DNA of 64,000 nucleotides, from NCBI GenBank assembly GCA_050953445.1, contig JBMNMS010000001.1, positions 496,001 to 560,000 of the forward strand. The letters run 5' to 3'. Under the pieces are notes generated by a model that saw nothing but the letters and a program-made list of their open reading frames with translations, ran no database searches and was not told the DNA's origin. How positions within the stretch are numbered: the stretch's first letter is position 1; the number at the start of each line of letters is the position of its first letter. The stretch comes from JBMNMS01 sp050953445. Its GTDB lineage: Bacteria > Bacillota > Clostridia > Peptostreptococcales > Anaerovoracaceae. The translations under genes were made by a program, and so were the position numbers. Shown piece by piece: positions 7,863-16,190 of the stretch.

Positions 7863-8969
7863 TTATCGTCTATCCCTTTTAGGTTTAGCAAATATCATCC
7901 TACCTGCTGATGTTTGAAGAACACTGGTCACTTCAGCGGTTATGGTTTCTCCTATATGTCTTTTCCCGTCCTCCACTACTATCATAGTACCATCATCAAG
8001 ATATGCAACAGCCTGCCCATTTTCCTTTCCTTCTTTAATAAGAAAGAGCTGCATATCCTCGCCTGGCAGTACCACAGGTTTTAAAGTATTTGCCAGTTCA
8101 TTGATATTAAGTACTTCAACACCTTTGATAAGGGCAACCTTGTTTAAATTAAAATCATTAGTCACAACTTTGCCATTCATCATCTGGGCAAGCTTTAAAA
8201 GTTTTACATCTACCTCGGGAATCTCCTCCAAGGCCTTCTCCGCCACCGTGTTGTAAATATCGATTCCGTAGTCCGTCTGAATTCTGTTTAAAATATCAAG
8301 ACCTCTACGCCCTCTATTCCTCTTTAAACCATCTGAAGAATCGGCAATATGGCGTAGCTCCACTAAAACAAACTCAGGTATCACTATGTTTCCCTCAATA
8401 AATCCGGTTTTCAAAATATCAGCTATTCGACCATCTATGATGACACTTGTGTCCAATATCTTAGGTGAAACATCTCCACCTTTTCCTTTAGGCTTAACAC
8501 CACCTTTTTGAACACCACTTCTAAAAGCCAGTATATCTTTGCCCCTGCGGGTTGCCACAAACACTCCTAAATAACCTAAAAACAAATAGGTCAACAGGGA
8601 TAAAATAGTCCCAACATAGGGCAATGGAATTCCCGTATACAATTGGCTGATTATCAAGGCGATAAACAGTCCTATCACGAGGCCGAATATTCCGGGAATC
8701 AGGTCTGTGGCCGGAACCTTCTGCAGGTCCATTTCTATTCCCTTCGCCACTTTTTGACTTCCCCTTGTTATGGATGGCGCAATAATAAAAAATATAAGTG
8801 CACATAATGTTACGACCAGGCTACTGAATATTCTTTCTTGCAGCCTTGTAAGCATAAAATACTCACTTAATCTTTCGCTATGAATCAGATTTATGAGTAA
8901 AAAAGAGGCGCCATACCCTAGTAGGCCCCCACATAAGGTGAAAATCCCCCTGAATATTTTCTTGAACAT
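7863..8969 (-). CDS. YacL-like membrane protein with PIN and TRAM domains
   Basis: The 368-residue protein has four predicted membrane helices in its first 145 residues, a PIN nuclease-fold domain starting at LDTSVIIDGRIADI (about 172-290, acidic residues D173 and D179), and a C-terminal TRAM RNA-binding domain (about 300-360, GQAVAYLDDGTMIVVEDG). This is the domain order of B. subtilis YacL, which also sits just before ispD. The PIN domain suggests membrane-tethered RNA cleavage, but no target is established. It begins after GGGGGGTGAGAGG and lies 39 bases downstream of carD. Confidence 0.9.
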   Translation of the reverse strand: MFKKIFRGIFTLCGGLLGYGASFLLINLIHSERLSEYFMLTRLQERIFSSLVVTLCALIFFIIAPSITRGSQKVAKGIEMDLQKVPATDLIPGIFGLVIGLFIALIISQLYTGIPLPYVGTILSLLTYLFLGYLGVFVATRRGKDILAFRSGVQKGGVKPKGKGGDVSPKILDTSVIIDGRIADILKTGFIEGNIVIPEFVLVELRHIADSSDGLKRNRGRRGLDILNRIQTDYGIDIYNTVAEKALEEIPEVDVKLLKLAQMMNGKVVTNDFNLNKVALIKGVEVLNINELANTLKPVVLPGEDMQLFLIKEGKENGQAVAYLDDGTMIVVEDGKRHIGETITAEVTSVLQTSAGRMIFAKPKRDRR

Positions 8970-9008
8970 CCTCTCACCCCCCTTCTCTATCCATTATAAG
9001 GATATTTG

Positions 9009-9482
9009 TCACACTATTGACGCAATTATCTCCTCCGCCTCTTCCGCCGTAATTCCGCGAACCAAAACCATCTCGCTTACAAATATTTGCTTAGCGTTAG
9101 AAAGCATCTTTTTCTCACCGGTAGAAAGCTTTTTAACCCTGTCAACCCTAATGAGATTTCTAACAACCTCGGCCACCTCTTGAAGATCGCCGGTTTTTAG
9201 TTTTTCCATGTTCTCACGATAACGTCGATTCCAATTATCCGACATCTCTGTTGAAGCTTGCCCCATAACGGACAATGTGTCTTCCAAATCTTCTTTTGTA
9301 GATATGGGTCTTACCCCTATATCACTTGAGGAATCGATGGGAATCATGATTTTCATATCACCAAAAAGCACCCTGAAAATGTAATACTCCCTGGTTTCAT
9401 CAAGAATCTTCTTCTCTTCAATTTTTTCAATAATACCCGCTCCGTGCATCGGATATACGATTTTATCACCTATGTCAAACAT
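9009..9482 (-). CDS. carD: CarD family transcriptional regulator
   Basis: A 157-residue protein with the CarD/CdnL/TRCF RNA-polymerase-interacting domain at the N-terminus (FDIGDKIVYPMHGAG, then a Tudor-like fold to about residue 60) and a helical C-terminal domain. CarD proteins bind the polymerase beta subunit and tune open-complex stability at rRNA and other promoters. The RNAP-contact part (MHGAGIIEKIEEKK, MIPIDS) is intact. It is the first gene of the yacL-ispDF-proS unit and has its own strong promoter 22 bases upstream of the ATG. Confidence 0.93.
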   Translation of the reverse strand: MFDIGDKIVYPMHGAGIIEKIEEKKILDETREYYIFRVLFGDMKIMIPIDSSSDIGVRPISTKEDLEDTLSVMGQASTEMSDNWNRRYRENMEKLKTGDLQEVAEVVRNLIRVDRVKKLSTGEKKMLSNAKQIFVSEMVLVRGITAEEAEEIIASIV

Positions 9483-9504
9483 AACGCATCCCCCATTCTT
9501 TTAC

Positions 9505-9534
9505 AGTATAACGGATTACCCATACATCTGTCAA
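9505..9534 (-). promoter_or_regulatory. Predicted sigma-A promoter of carD
   Basis: TTGACA (9529-9534), 18-bp spacer and TATACT (9505-9510) lie on the minus strand. It is among the best promoter matches in the window and probably drives the carD-yacL-ispDF-proS transcription unit. Confidence 0.8.
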
Positions 9535-9581
9535 GACGGTGATGTTACAGAATATCATAACATAAAATATGTGTCAATATA

Positions 9582-9622
9582 AAAATTAAAAACCCTTTGA
9601 CAACATAAATCGCAAAGGGTTT
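9582..9622 (-). terminator. Intrinsic terminator after the lytic transglycosylase gene
   Basis: AAACCCTTTG (9590-9599 on the plus strand) pairs with CAAAGGGTTT (9613-9622), with a 13-base loop. On the minus strand it is followed by TTTTAATTTTTAT. It isolates this gene from the carD promoter downstream. Confidence 0.8.
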
Positions 9623-9649
9623 ATTTCTATCTAATGCATTTCTTACGTG

Positions 9650-10819
9650 CTAAATATGACCGTTCTGTTTCAAATAACTTTCAATTTCCTGCTGTCCGCC
9701 TAAAACACGGCCTGCATATCTGGTACTGTAGTTCCCCCGGCTCACAGCACCTCCGCCCTGATTATATGCTGATAGAGCCTTGGTGGAATCACCGAACCTT
9801 TTTAACTCCTGTCCTATATACCATGCACCAAATTGAATGTTTTCATGCATGTCATATAATTGTTCCTTAGTTATTCCATGAGCCCGGGCCGTTGAGGGCA
9901 TAATCTGCATCAATCCAACGCTGCCTCCCGGTGCGACTATCTTAGGATAAAACGTGCTTTCCTTAAAGGCAATTGCCATCAGTAATTTTTCGTCCAGGTT
10001 ATGGACTCTGGCTTCGTGTTTAAACAGGAAAACCATCTGAAGTGCCAATCCCTCGCTTATGTTCCCATTGCGAGAACGTATGAATTTAGCCAATCCCCTG
10101 TTGTAGTCTGATTCACGCTTATCAAGAGTTTCCGCTGCTGAAATCAGCGGATCAGTGCTGATATATACACCCGAATAATCATCGTAGCATATATCCCATT
10201 CGAAGCTACATTCAGTAAAGGCTTTAAGCGGAAGATACAGCGTATCACCTGCCTTTAACACCGGGACTTTCGAAAGATCAAGTTTTTCCGATACCAATTC
10301 CGGCATCAATATCCAATCCTTCCCCCGTTCGTCGAAATGTTCTTCAATCTGCCCTGCTATGTCAAGGGCATCAGACCTAAAAGGCAAACCGCGAAGAGTA
10401 TCCGGAAGTACGCCCCATAAGGATGCGCTTTCCTCCCTTTTCTTCTCTGTGAGGATAACCACCTTAATATCCTTTAACGCAACAGCTTCTATGTTACGCA
10501 GATTGTTTTTTAGGGTGGTATTCGGAATCTCCTTAGTCACAGGTTCCTTTTTAAGTATTTTTAGTGTGCGGCTTTCCCAATCCATTTCTGCGGCGAATCC
10601 CAGTACATCTCCCATTTCTTTGTTCATGGGAATGTAGGTACGATTCTGATGCAGAAAAAATGAATCCTCCAAATAATAGTTGTGTATTCTTACTCCGTTA
10701 ATGTCTATATTCCTGTTAAGGAATTCTCCTTTTACGATGTCTTTTGCATAGATAGAAGTTGGTGAGAAAAGCAGTAACAATGCCAAGGAAAGCCACACAG
10801 ATATTAGCCTTTTTGCCAT
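9650..10819 (-). CDS. Secreted lytic transglycosylase with N-terminal copper-amine-oxidase-like domain
   Basis: Predicted exported peptidoglycan lytic transglycosylase, 389 aa. Residues 1-25 are a signal peptide ending at YAK. Two segments (about 40-95 and 180-220) resemble the copper amine oxidase N-terminal domain found in Firmicute envelope proteins (NGVRIHNYYLEDSFFLHQNRTYIPM; DTLYLPLKAF). Residues 260-375 form an SLT domain with the catalytic glutamate E287 in FKESTFYP, then GLMQIMPSTA and AYNQGGG. It is monocistronic, with a terminator downstream and a TATAAT-bearing region upstream. It may remodel wall during growth or sporulation; the substrate preference is not visible. Confidence 0.9.
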   Translation of the reverse strand: MAKRLISVWLSLALLLLFSPTSIYAKDIVKGEFLNRNIDINGVRIHNYYLEDSFFLHQNRTYIPMNKEMGDVLGFAAEMDWESRTLKILKKEPVTKEIPNTTLKNNLRNIEAVALKDIKVVILTEKKREESASLWGVLPDTLRGLPFRSDALDIAGQIEEHFDERGKDWILMPELVSEKLDLSKVPVLKAGDTLYLPLKAFTECSFEWDICYDDYSGVYISTDPLISAAETLDKRESDYNRGLAKFIRSRNGNISEGLALQMVFLFKHEARVHNLDEKLLMAIAFKESTFYPKIVAPGGSVGLMQIMPSTARAHGITKEQLYDMHENIQFGAWYIGQELKRFGDSTKALSAYNQGGGAVSRGNYSTRYAGRVLGGQQEIESYLKQNGHI

Positions 10820-10884
10820 ATCTGTCCTCCTTTTAATTCTTTTCCTTTCTCATTTCCTTCGTGTTTCTTTTGAAACATAAAGCT

Positions 10885-10890
10885 ATTATA
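10885..10890 (-). promoter_or_regulatory. Possible -10 element for the transglycosylase gene
   Basis: A perfect TATAAT lies on the minus strand 66 bases before the start codon, but only a weak -35 (GTATAC) is found 17-18 bp upstream. The call is tentative. Confidence 0.4.
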
Positions 10891-10986
10891 TCACAAGGGT
10901 TTCGTTTGTATACCCGTTTTGAATAAATCCTAATTTTCAGACATACCTAAACCCATTGTTTTCAACATTCCCTTCAAACTATTTCT

Positions 10987-12180
10987 TTATTTAATCGTAT
11001 AATCATCAAAATATCCTTGTATGTAGACAATTGGCGTCCCCTTATCTCCACTACCAGAGGTAAGGTCACAAAGGGATCCTATAAGATCCGTCAACCTTCG
11101 CGGTGTCGTCCCCTGTGCCAGCTCGTCATCCATCGAATCCTTATTCTTACTCTTAATATATTCAGAAATTGCCGCCTTTAATTCATCTCCCTTTAAATGG
11201 GCGAAATCATTATCAGCCAGGTATTTTAATTTAACCTCATTAGGTTTTCCCGCAAGGCCTGCCGTATATCCCGGGGAGACAACCGGATCAGCCAGCTCCC
11301 ATATTTTGCCCACCGGATCTTTAAAAGCTCCATCTCCGAAGACCATTACCTCCACCCTTTTCCCTGTAATCTCCAAAAGTTTGTTTTGAATACTGCATAC
11401 GAAAGCAGTACAGTCCCCGGGAAATAGTTTCATCTTGTCCTCGGTGGCCTTGTTGGAACCTAGCAGACCGTACTGAGAATTGCTACCGCTACCATCTACA
11501 CTTTCGGTGAGAATATCGTCTAAACCTACCACATTTTCTGCACCAGCCTCCCGTAATAGTCTCTTTGTTCTAAACCTGGAGTGAATATCACAGTTTAATA
11601 CATTTTTAGTATATTCTAAAATGACCTGGGGACGATTAGCAAAAATGATTTCCGCTTCTGCACCTTCTGCCTCTATCAATCCTTTGTAGTAATTTATATA
11701 ATCAACTCCGGTAAAAGCGTGCATGGATTTCCCAAACAAATCCTCAAACTCTTTTAATGTAAGAACATCCCGATAGGGATCTATCCCTTTTTCATCCAAG
11801 GAATCTAAATCGATAAGGTTATTACCAACCTCGTCGCCGGGATAGCTAAGCATCAAAACCACCTTTTTGGCACCTCGTGCGATGGCTTGCAGACAGATGG
11901 CAAATCTATTCCTGCTTAAAATCGGAAAGATAACGCCTAAGGTGCCATCCCCCATTTTATTTCTCACATCTTTAGCCATTTGATCTATGGTAGCGTAGTT
12001 CCCCTGAGCCCTTGCTACAACCGCTTCGGTTATGCACAGAATATCATGATCCTGAATTTGATACCCTTCCGCCTCTGCCGCTTTAATGGCTGTTTCTATG
12101 ACTATACCTTCCAGATCATCCCCTTCGCGGATAATGGGGGCCCTAAGCCCTCTCACAACCGTACCTACCATTCTTTCCAT
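10987..12180 (-). CDS. CofE-like (coenzyme F420-0:L-glutamate ligase family) protein
   Basis: A 397-residue soluble protein. The N-terminal half (GTVVRGLRAPIIREGDDL, then IQDHDILCITEAVVARAQGN) resembles the CofE ligase fold, which adds gamma-linked glutamate to coenzyme F420-0. It is longer than archaeal CofE (about 250 aa), with an extra C-terminal region containing GDGAFKDPVGKIWELADPVVSPG. Clostridia are not known to make F420 and no F420 gene is visible nearby, so the substrate is probably another acid acceptor; that is inference. It begins 36 bases after copA and may be co-transcribed with it. I am fairly sure of the family and unsure of the function. Confidence 0.6.
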   Translation of the reverse strand: MERMVGTVVRGLRAPIIREGDDLEGIVIETAIKAAEAEGYQIQDHDILCITEAVVARAQGNYATIDQMAKDVRNKMGDGTLGVIFPILSRNRFAICLQAIARGAKKVVLMLSYPGDEVGNNLIDLDSLDEKGIDPYRDVLTLKEFEDLFGKSMHAFTGVDYINYYKGLIEAEGAEAEIIFANRPQVILEYTKNVLNCDIHSRFRTKRLLREAGAENVVGLDDILTESVDGSGSNSQYGLLGSNKATEDKMKLFPGDCTAFVCSIQNKLLEITGKRVEVMVFGDGAFKDPVGKIWELADPVVSPGYTAGLAGKPNEVKLKYLADNDFAHLKGDELKAAISEYIKSKNKDSMDDELAQGTTPRRLTDLIGSLCDLTSGSGDKGTPIVYIQGYFDDYTIK

Positions 12181-12216
12181 CAGTTATTCCTCACTTCCAT
12201 AAGAATCTCATCGATA

Positions 12217-14421
12217 TCAATTCCACCTGTATAATCTAAGGGCATTGCTTACTACGAATATGGACGACAGGCTCATCGCCGCAGCGGCAAACATTGGTGA
12301 TAATGTCCAGCCGAACAAGGGATAGAACACACCGGCTGCCAAGGGTATCCCTAATGCGTTATAAACGAATGCCCAAAACAGGTTTTGTTTTATATTCCTA
12401 ATCACCTTCTTACTAAGCCTTATTGCATCCGAGGCGGCTATCAAATCAGAGGTCATCAAAACTATATCCGCCGACTCAATTGCCACATCGGTAGCAGCGC
12501 CTATTGCTATTCCCACGTCTGCCCTCATTAGAGCCGGTGCATCGTTGATTCCATCTCCGACCATAGCTACCGTCTTTCCTACGCTCTGCAAGCTTCTGAT
12601 TTCCGCCTCTTTGTCTTGCGGCAGAACCTCAGCGGCTACCTTATCTATTTCCAATTCCCAGGCAACGGCATCTGCCGTTTTTTTGTTATCTCCGGTAAGC
12701 ATAATGGGCTCTATGTCCATCGATTTAAAAGCTTCAATAGCCTCCTTGCTGGTTTTTTTAATTGTATCCGCTACACCTATAACTCCGATAAGGCTTCCCT
12801 GCACTGCAAAATAGACAGGAGTTTTCCCTTCTTCAGAAAGAATCTCCCCGTTTTTAATCAGTTCCCCGGGGTCAATGGAGTTTTCCTCCATCCACCTTCT
12901 ATTGCCTGCAACATACCGAACCCCTCTATAAACAGCCTCCACTCCCAAACCACCGTAATTCAGAAAATCCGTCACCTTTTCAATTGGAACATCCTTCTCT
13001 TGGGCATACCTTACTACAGCCGCAGCTAAGGGATGCTCCGATGGCTTTTCTATCGAGGCTGCTATTTCTAAAAAGGATTTCTCAGAAACAACTGCACCAT
13101 CGGCAATAATAATATCCGTAACCTTATGCTTTCCTTCAGTCAGGGTGCCGGTTTTGTCCAAAACTACCGTATCCACCTTGCCGGCCCTTTCCAAAGCTTC
13201 AGCAGATTTGATCAGAATTCCTTTTTCAGCACCCCGCCCCGTGCCAACCATGATAGCAACAGGAGTTGCAAGTCCAAGTGCACAGGGACAGGATATGACC
13301 AGCACCGCAATGGCAACTGAAAGTGCCGTTCCAAAAGGGGCTCCTGCAATCAACCACACTATACATGAAGTTAAGGCTATAATTATTACAATAGGAACAA
13401 AAATTCCGGAAACTCTATCCGCCATTTTTGCCATTGGCGCTTTAGAGGAAGATGCCTCCTCCACCAGCTCTATGATTTGCGCTAAAGTAGTGTCTTTGCC
13501 AACCCTCAACGCCTTAATGCGCAAAAACCCGCTTACGTTTATAGTAGCAGATAACACCTGATCCCCTACCCCTTTTTCCACAGGTACACTTTCTCCCGTC
13601 AAAGCCGATTCATCAAGCACCGAATGACCTTCAAGGACTATCCCATCTACAGGAACACTGCCCCCGGGCTTAATCAACACTATATCCCCTTCCCTGACCT
13701 CTTTGACGGGTATTTCCTCTTCCCTTTCTCCACGCTCCACAAGGGCGGTTTCCGGTGCCAGCATTACCAACCTTTCTATAGCAGCAGAGGTCTTCCCCTT
13801 GGATTTGGTCTCAAAGTATTTCCCCAGGGTTACCAATGTCAGTATCATGCCTGCCGCCTCGAAATATCCATAAATCAACGCCGCAGAGGAACCTATTGCA
13901 ATTAGAGAATCCATGTTGGGATCTCTTTTGAAAAGGGCCTTAAATCCCACCATATAGTATTTTCGATTTATGACGGCAATGGGGATTGCGAGCATTGCCT
14001 GTATACCATAAAACAATGGACTGACTTGGTGGGTTTCCTCCTGACTAAAAAACAGGCTTGGCAAGGGAAACCCCATCATATGTCCCATGGAAATATAAAA
14101 CAATGGCAACAGAAAAACCAGTGATATTAAAAACCGCCTCTTCATTGCCGGTCCTTCATCATCTATTTCTACCAAACTTCGCGGATCCTCATCAGCGGAT
14201 TCTCCCCCATCATCTGCGGACGAAGCTCCGTAACCTGCATCCTCAACAGCCTTCACAATATCATCCCCGGTGATAATCCTTTCGTCAAAGTCTACCACCA
14301 TGGAATTGGTAAGCAGATTTACGCTAACTTCCGTTATCCCCTGCATCTCTTTTAAAGTCTTCTCTATCCGGCTTGAGCATGCCGCACAACCCATACCAGT
14401 AATATTGTATTTTTGCCGCAT
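12217..14421 (-). CDS. copA: Copper-exporting P1B-type ATPase
   Basis: Pumps Cu(I) out of the cytoplasm at the cost of ATP. The 734 residues include one heavy-metal-associated domain with GMGCAAC (C12, C15), an acidic linker, eight expected membrane helices, the actuator TGES (275-278), the membrane metal site CPC (378-380), the phosphorylation motif DKTGT (422-426), the SEHPLA motif of P1B pumps, and GDGINDAPAL. This is the full CopA plan with a single metal-binding domain. GAAAGG precedes the ATG. No CsoR or CopZ gene is seen beside it, and no clear CsoR or CopY operator was recognised upstream. Confidence 0.93.
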   Translation of the reverse strand: MRQKYNITGMGCAACSSRIEKTLKEMQGITEVSVNLLTNSMVVDFDERIITGDDIVKAVEDAGYGASSADDGGESADEDPRSLVEIDDEGPAMKRRFLISLVFLLPLFYISMGHMMGFPLPSLFFSQEETHQVSPLFYGIQAMLAIPIAVINRKYYMVGFKALFKRDPNMDSLIAIGSSAALIYGYFEAAGMILTLVTLGKYFETKSKGKTSAAIERLVMLAPETALVERGEREEEIPVKEVREGDIVLIKPGGSVPVDGIVLEGHSVLDESALTGESVPVEKGVGDQVLSATINVSGFLRIKALRVGKDTTLAQIIELVEEASSSKAPMAKMADRVSGIFVPIVIIIALTSCIVWLIAGAPFGTALSVAIAVLVISCPCALGLATPVAIMVGTGRGAEKGILIKSAEALERAGKVDTVVLDKTGTLTEGKHKVTDIIIADGAVVSEKSFLEIAASIEKPSEHPLAAAVVRYAQEKDVPIEKVTDFLNYGGLGVEAVYRGVRYVAGNRRWMEENSIDPGELIKNGEILSEEGKTPVYFAVQGSLIGVIGVADTIKKTSKEAIEAFKSMDIEPIMLTGDNKKTADAVAWELEIDKVAAEVLPQDKEAEIRSLQSVGKTVAMVGDGINDAPALMRADVGIAIGAATDVAIESADIVLMTSDLIAASDAIRLSKKVIRNIKQNLFWAFVYNALGIPLAAGVFYPLFGWTLSPMFAAAAMSLSSIFVVSNALRLYRWN

Positions 14422-14776
14422 GTTTCATCCTTTCTTTCACTTCCAATGGTAAAAAAACTTTTCCTCATTGAGTATACCACAATTATCCCCAATTTATTAT
14501 ATGGGAGGAAAAATAATTGGCAGTGTGAATCACCAACATGTTTTTCTTTTTTATAAGGTTAATCCGGTTTTAGCCCATATACAATCGGGATGATGGAAAA
14601 CGGGCAGATTTGACGCAAATGGAGCAGAAAGAAGAATACAAAGTTAGAGCTTTTATCCGACGGTCTTGACAATACCATCCCATCGTCAGAAATCCTTCCC
14701 ATATTCCGTACCGCCCCCCAACGAAAAAAGGGGGGGGCCGGATGAAAAAGTAGCTCCATTGTATAGATGGCGATAG
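14422..14776. other. 355-base intergenic stretch, mostly unexplained
   Basis: This lies upstream of copA and downstream of aspartokinase (both minus strand). A TATACT about 50 bases before copA may be its -10. The section 14560-14760 holds an odd block: runs of seven and more G/C (about 14711-14738) around an A-tract that can fold as a GC-rich hairpin, then a region with a GACGG/CCGTC-type inverted repeat. One 66-codon minus-strand frame crosses it, but it has no convincing ribosome binding site and I do not call it a gene. It could be a degraded gene, a dispersed repeat or a structured leader. Confidence 0.4.
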
Positions 14777-16090
14777 CTATTCCATAAATGCGTAATAAAT
14801 TGCACGAATAGCATCTTCAAAATCCGTATTTTTTACTCCTACAATGATGTTGAGCTCGCTGGATCCCTGATCTATCATTCGAATATTTATACCCGCATCG
14901 GCCAGAGCCTTGAATAATGTGGCCGCCGTCCCTGCCCGCCTGCTCATACCTCTGCCTACGGTGGCTATTACCGCCATGTTATCATAAACCTCAAGACCAT
15001 CAGGCTGCATTATCCGCCTAATATCGTCCAATATCTCCTCCAGTTGTCCCTCCACATTTTTTTTCGCCAGGACTATGGATAACGTGTCAATTCCAGTGGG
15101 CAAATGTTCAACCGTAACCCCTCTGTCCTCAAGAATACTTAAACAGCGGCGGATAAACCCCACCTCTAAATTCATCATGTTTTTATAAATGGCTATTACC
15201 ACAAAATCCTTATGTCCGGCTATTCCTGTGATAACCTGGCTTGTAGATATGTCGGGATTCGCCACAATTGTAGTGCCCGGATGATCCGGATCATTTGTGT
15301 TTCTAATATTAATTGGAATGTTCATGGCTTTAACCGGATAAATGGCATCTTCATGCAAAACGCTGGCACCCATATATGAAAGCTCCCGAAGCTCTTTGTA
15401 TGATACTATGGGAATTGGTGCGGGATCCTTCACCACCCTGGGATCGGCAACCATAAATCCGGAAACATCTGTCCAGTTTTCATAAATATCCGCCTTAGCC
15501 GCCCTGGCTATTAGAGCACCTGTTATATCGGATCCTCCCCTGGAAAAGGTCTTGATATCTCCATTGGGGGTACTCCCATAAAACCCGGGAATTACCGCCC
15601 TTTCGTGTTTTGCCAATTCAGATTCAAGATTTTCATTGGTCTTTTCCTCCAGGAAGTTACCCTTTTCATCAAAGGCAATTAGACCCTGGGTATCTATCAT
15701 ATCGCAGTCCAGGTATGCGGCCATTATCAAGGCTGTCAAATATTCTCCCCTACTGGCAACATAGTCTGCCGATGCACCGGCTTTAATATTTTTATCTATC
15801 GTAGCAAATTCATTATCCAAACCTACATCCAACCCCAGGTTAGATTCAATCGCCTGAAAACGTTCGGCAATTACCTGGAAAACCTGTTCGTAACCGATAT
15901 TATGATCCATGTGGGTTTTACACAGGTAAAATAAATCCGTAATTTTGTTGTCCTCTGCAAATCTCTTGCCCGGCGCCGACACTATTATGTATTTCCTGTT
16001 CGGATCGCTTTCCACTATCTTCTTTACTTTTGCCAATTGAATTGCATCGGCTACAGAAGTGCCGCCAAATTTAGCTACCTTTACTCCCAT
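14777..16090 (-). CDS. Aspartate kinase
   Basis: Phosphorylates L-aspartate, the first step toward lysine, threonine and methionine. The 437-residue protein starts with VKVAKFGGTSVADA (kinase nucleotide motif) and carries SRGGSDITGALIA and a NWTDVSGF substrate region. It ends with two ACT domains (about 300-437; ATVGRGMSRRAGTAA), the site of end-product feedback. It lacks a homoserine dehydrogenase fusion. AGGAGG sits before the ATG. It follows metK behind a terminator, and no lysine riboswitch was recognised in the 100-base gap. Which paralogue (lysC, dapG or other) it represents cannot be told. Confidence 0.93.
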   Translation of the reverse strand: MGVKVAKFGGTSVADAIQLAKVKKIVESDPNRKYIIVSAPGKRFAEDNKITDLFYLCKTHMDHNIGYEQVFQVIAERFQAIESNLGLDVGLDNEFATIDKNIKAGASADYVASRGEYLTALIMAAYLDCDMIDTQGLIAFDEKGNFLEEKTNENLESELAKHERAVIPGFYGSTPNGDIKTFSRGGSDITGALIARAAKADIYENWTDVSGFMVADPRVVKDPAPIPIVSYKELRELSYMGASVLHEDAIYPVKAMNIPINIRNTNDPDHPGTTIVANPDISTSQVITGIAGHKDFVVIAIYKNMMNLEVGFIRRCLSILEDRGVTVEHLPTGIDTLSIVLAKKNVEGQLEEILDDIRRIMQPDGLEVYDNMAVIATVGRGMSRRAGTAATLFKALADAGINIRMIDQGSSELNIIVGVKNTDFEDAIRAIYYAFME

Positions 16091-16130
16091 CTGATCCTCC
16101 TATACCATTTATTTATATATTCACATGTTT

Positions 16131-16170
16131 TTTTATTTAAAAGGTATGGCCATAAGCAAAAGGCCATACC
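16131..16170 (-). terminator. Intrinsic terminator after metK
   Basis: GGTATGGCC and GGCCATACC (plus-strand 16143-16151 and 16162-16170) form a 9-bp stem, followed on the minus strand by TTTTAAATAAAAAAAC. It lies about 20 bases after the metK stop. Confidence 0.85.
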
Positions 16171-16190
16171 ACAATCGTGCATTATGCTTA

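Noticed and set aside
8521..8805. 94-codon minus-strand frame inside the yacL-like gene
   Set aside because: A shadow in another frame of a well-supported membrane/PIN/TRAM gene; no start signal.
14559..14759. 66-codon minus-strand frame beginning MELLFHPAPPFF
   Set aside because: No ribosome binding site, crosses homopolymer G/C tracts, no recognisable domain; treated as unexplained non-coding sequence.
16091..16190. Lysine riboswitch before aspartokinase
   Set aside because: The gap is 100 bases and mostly the metK terminator; no lysine-riboswitch elements were recognised.
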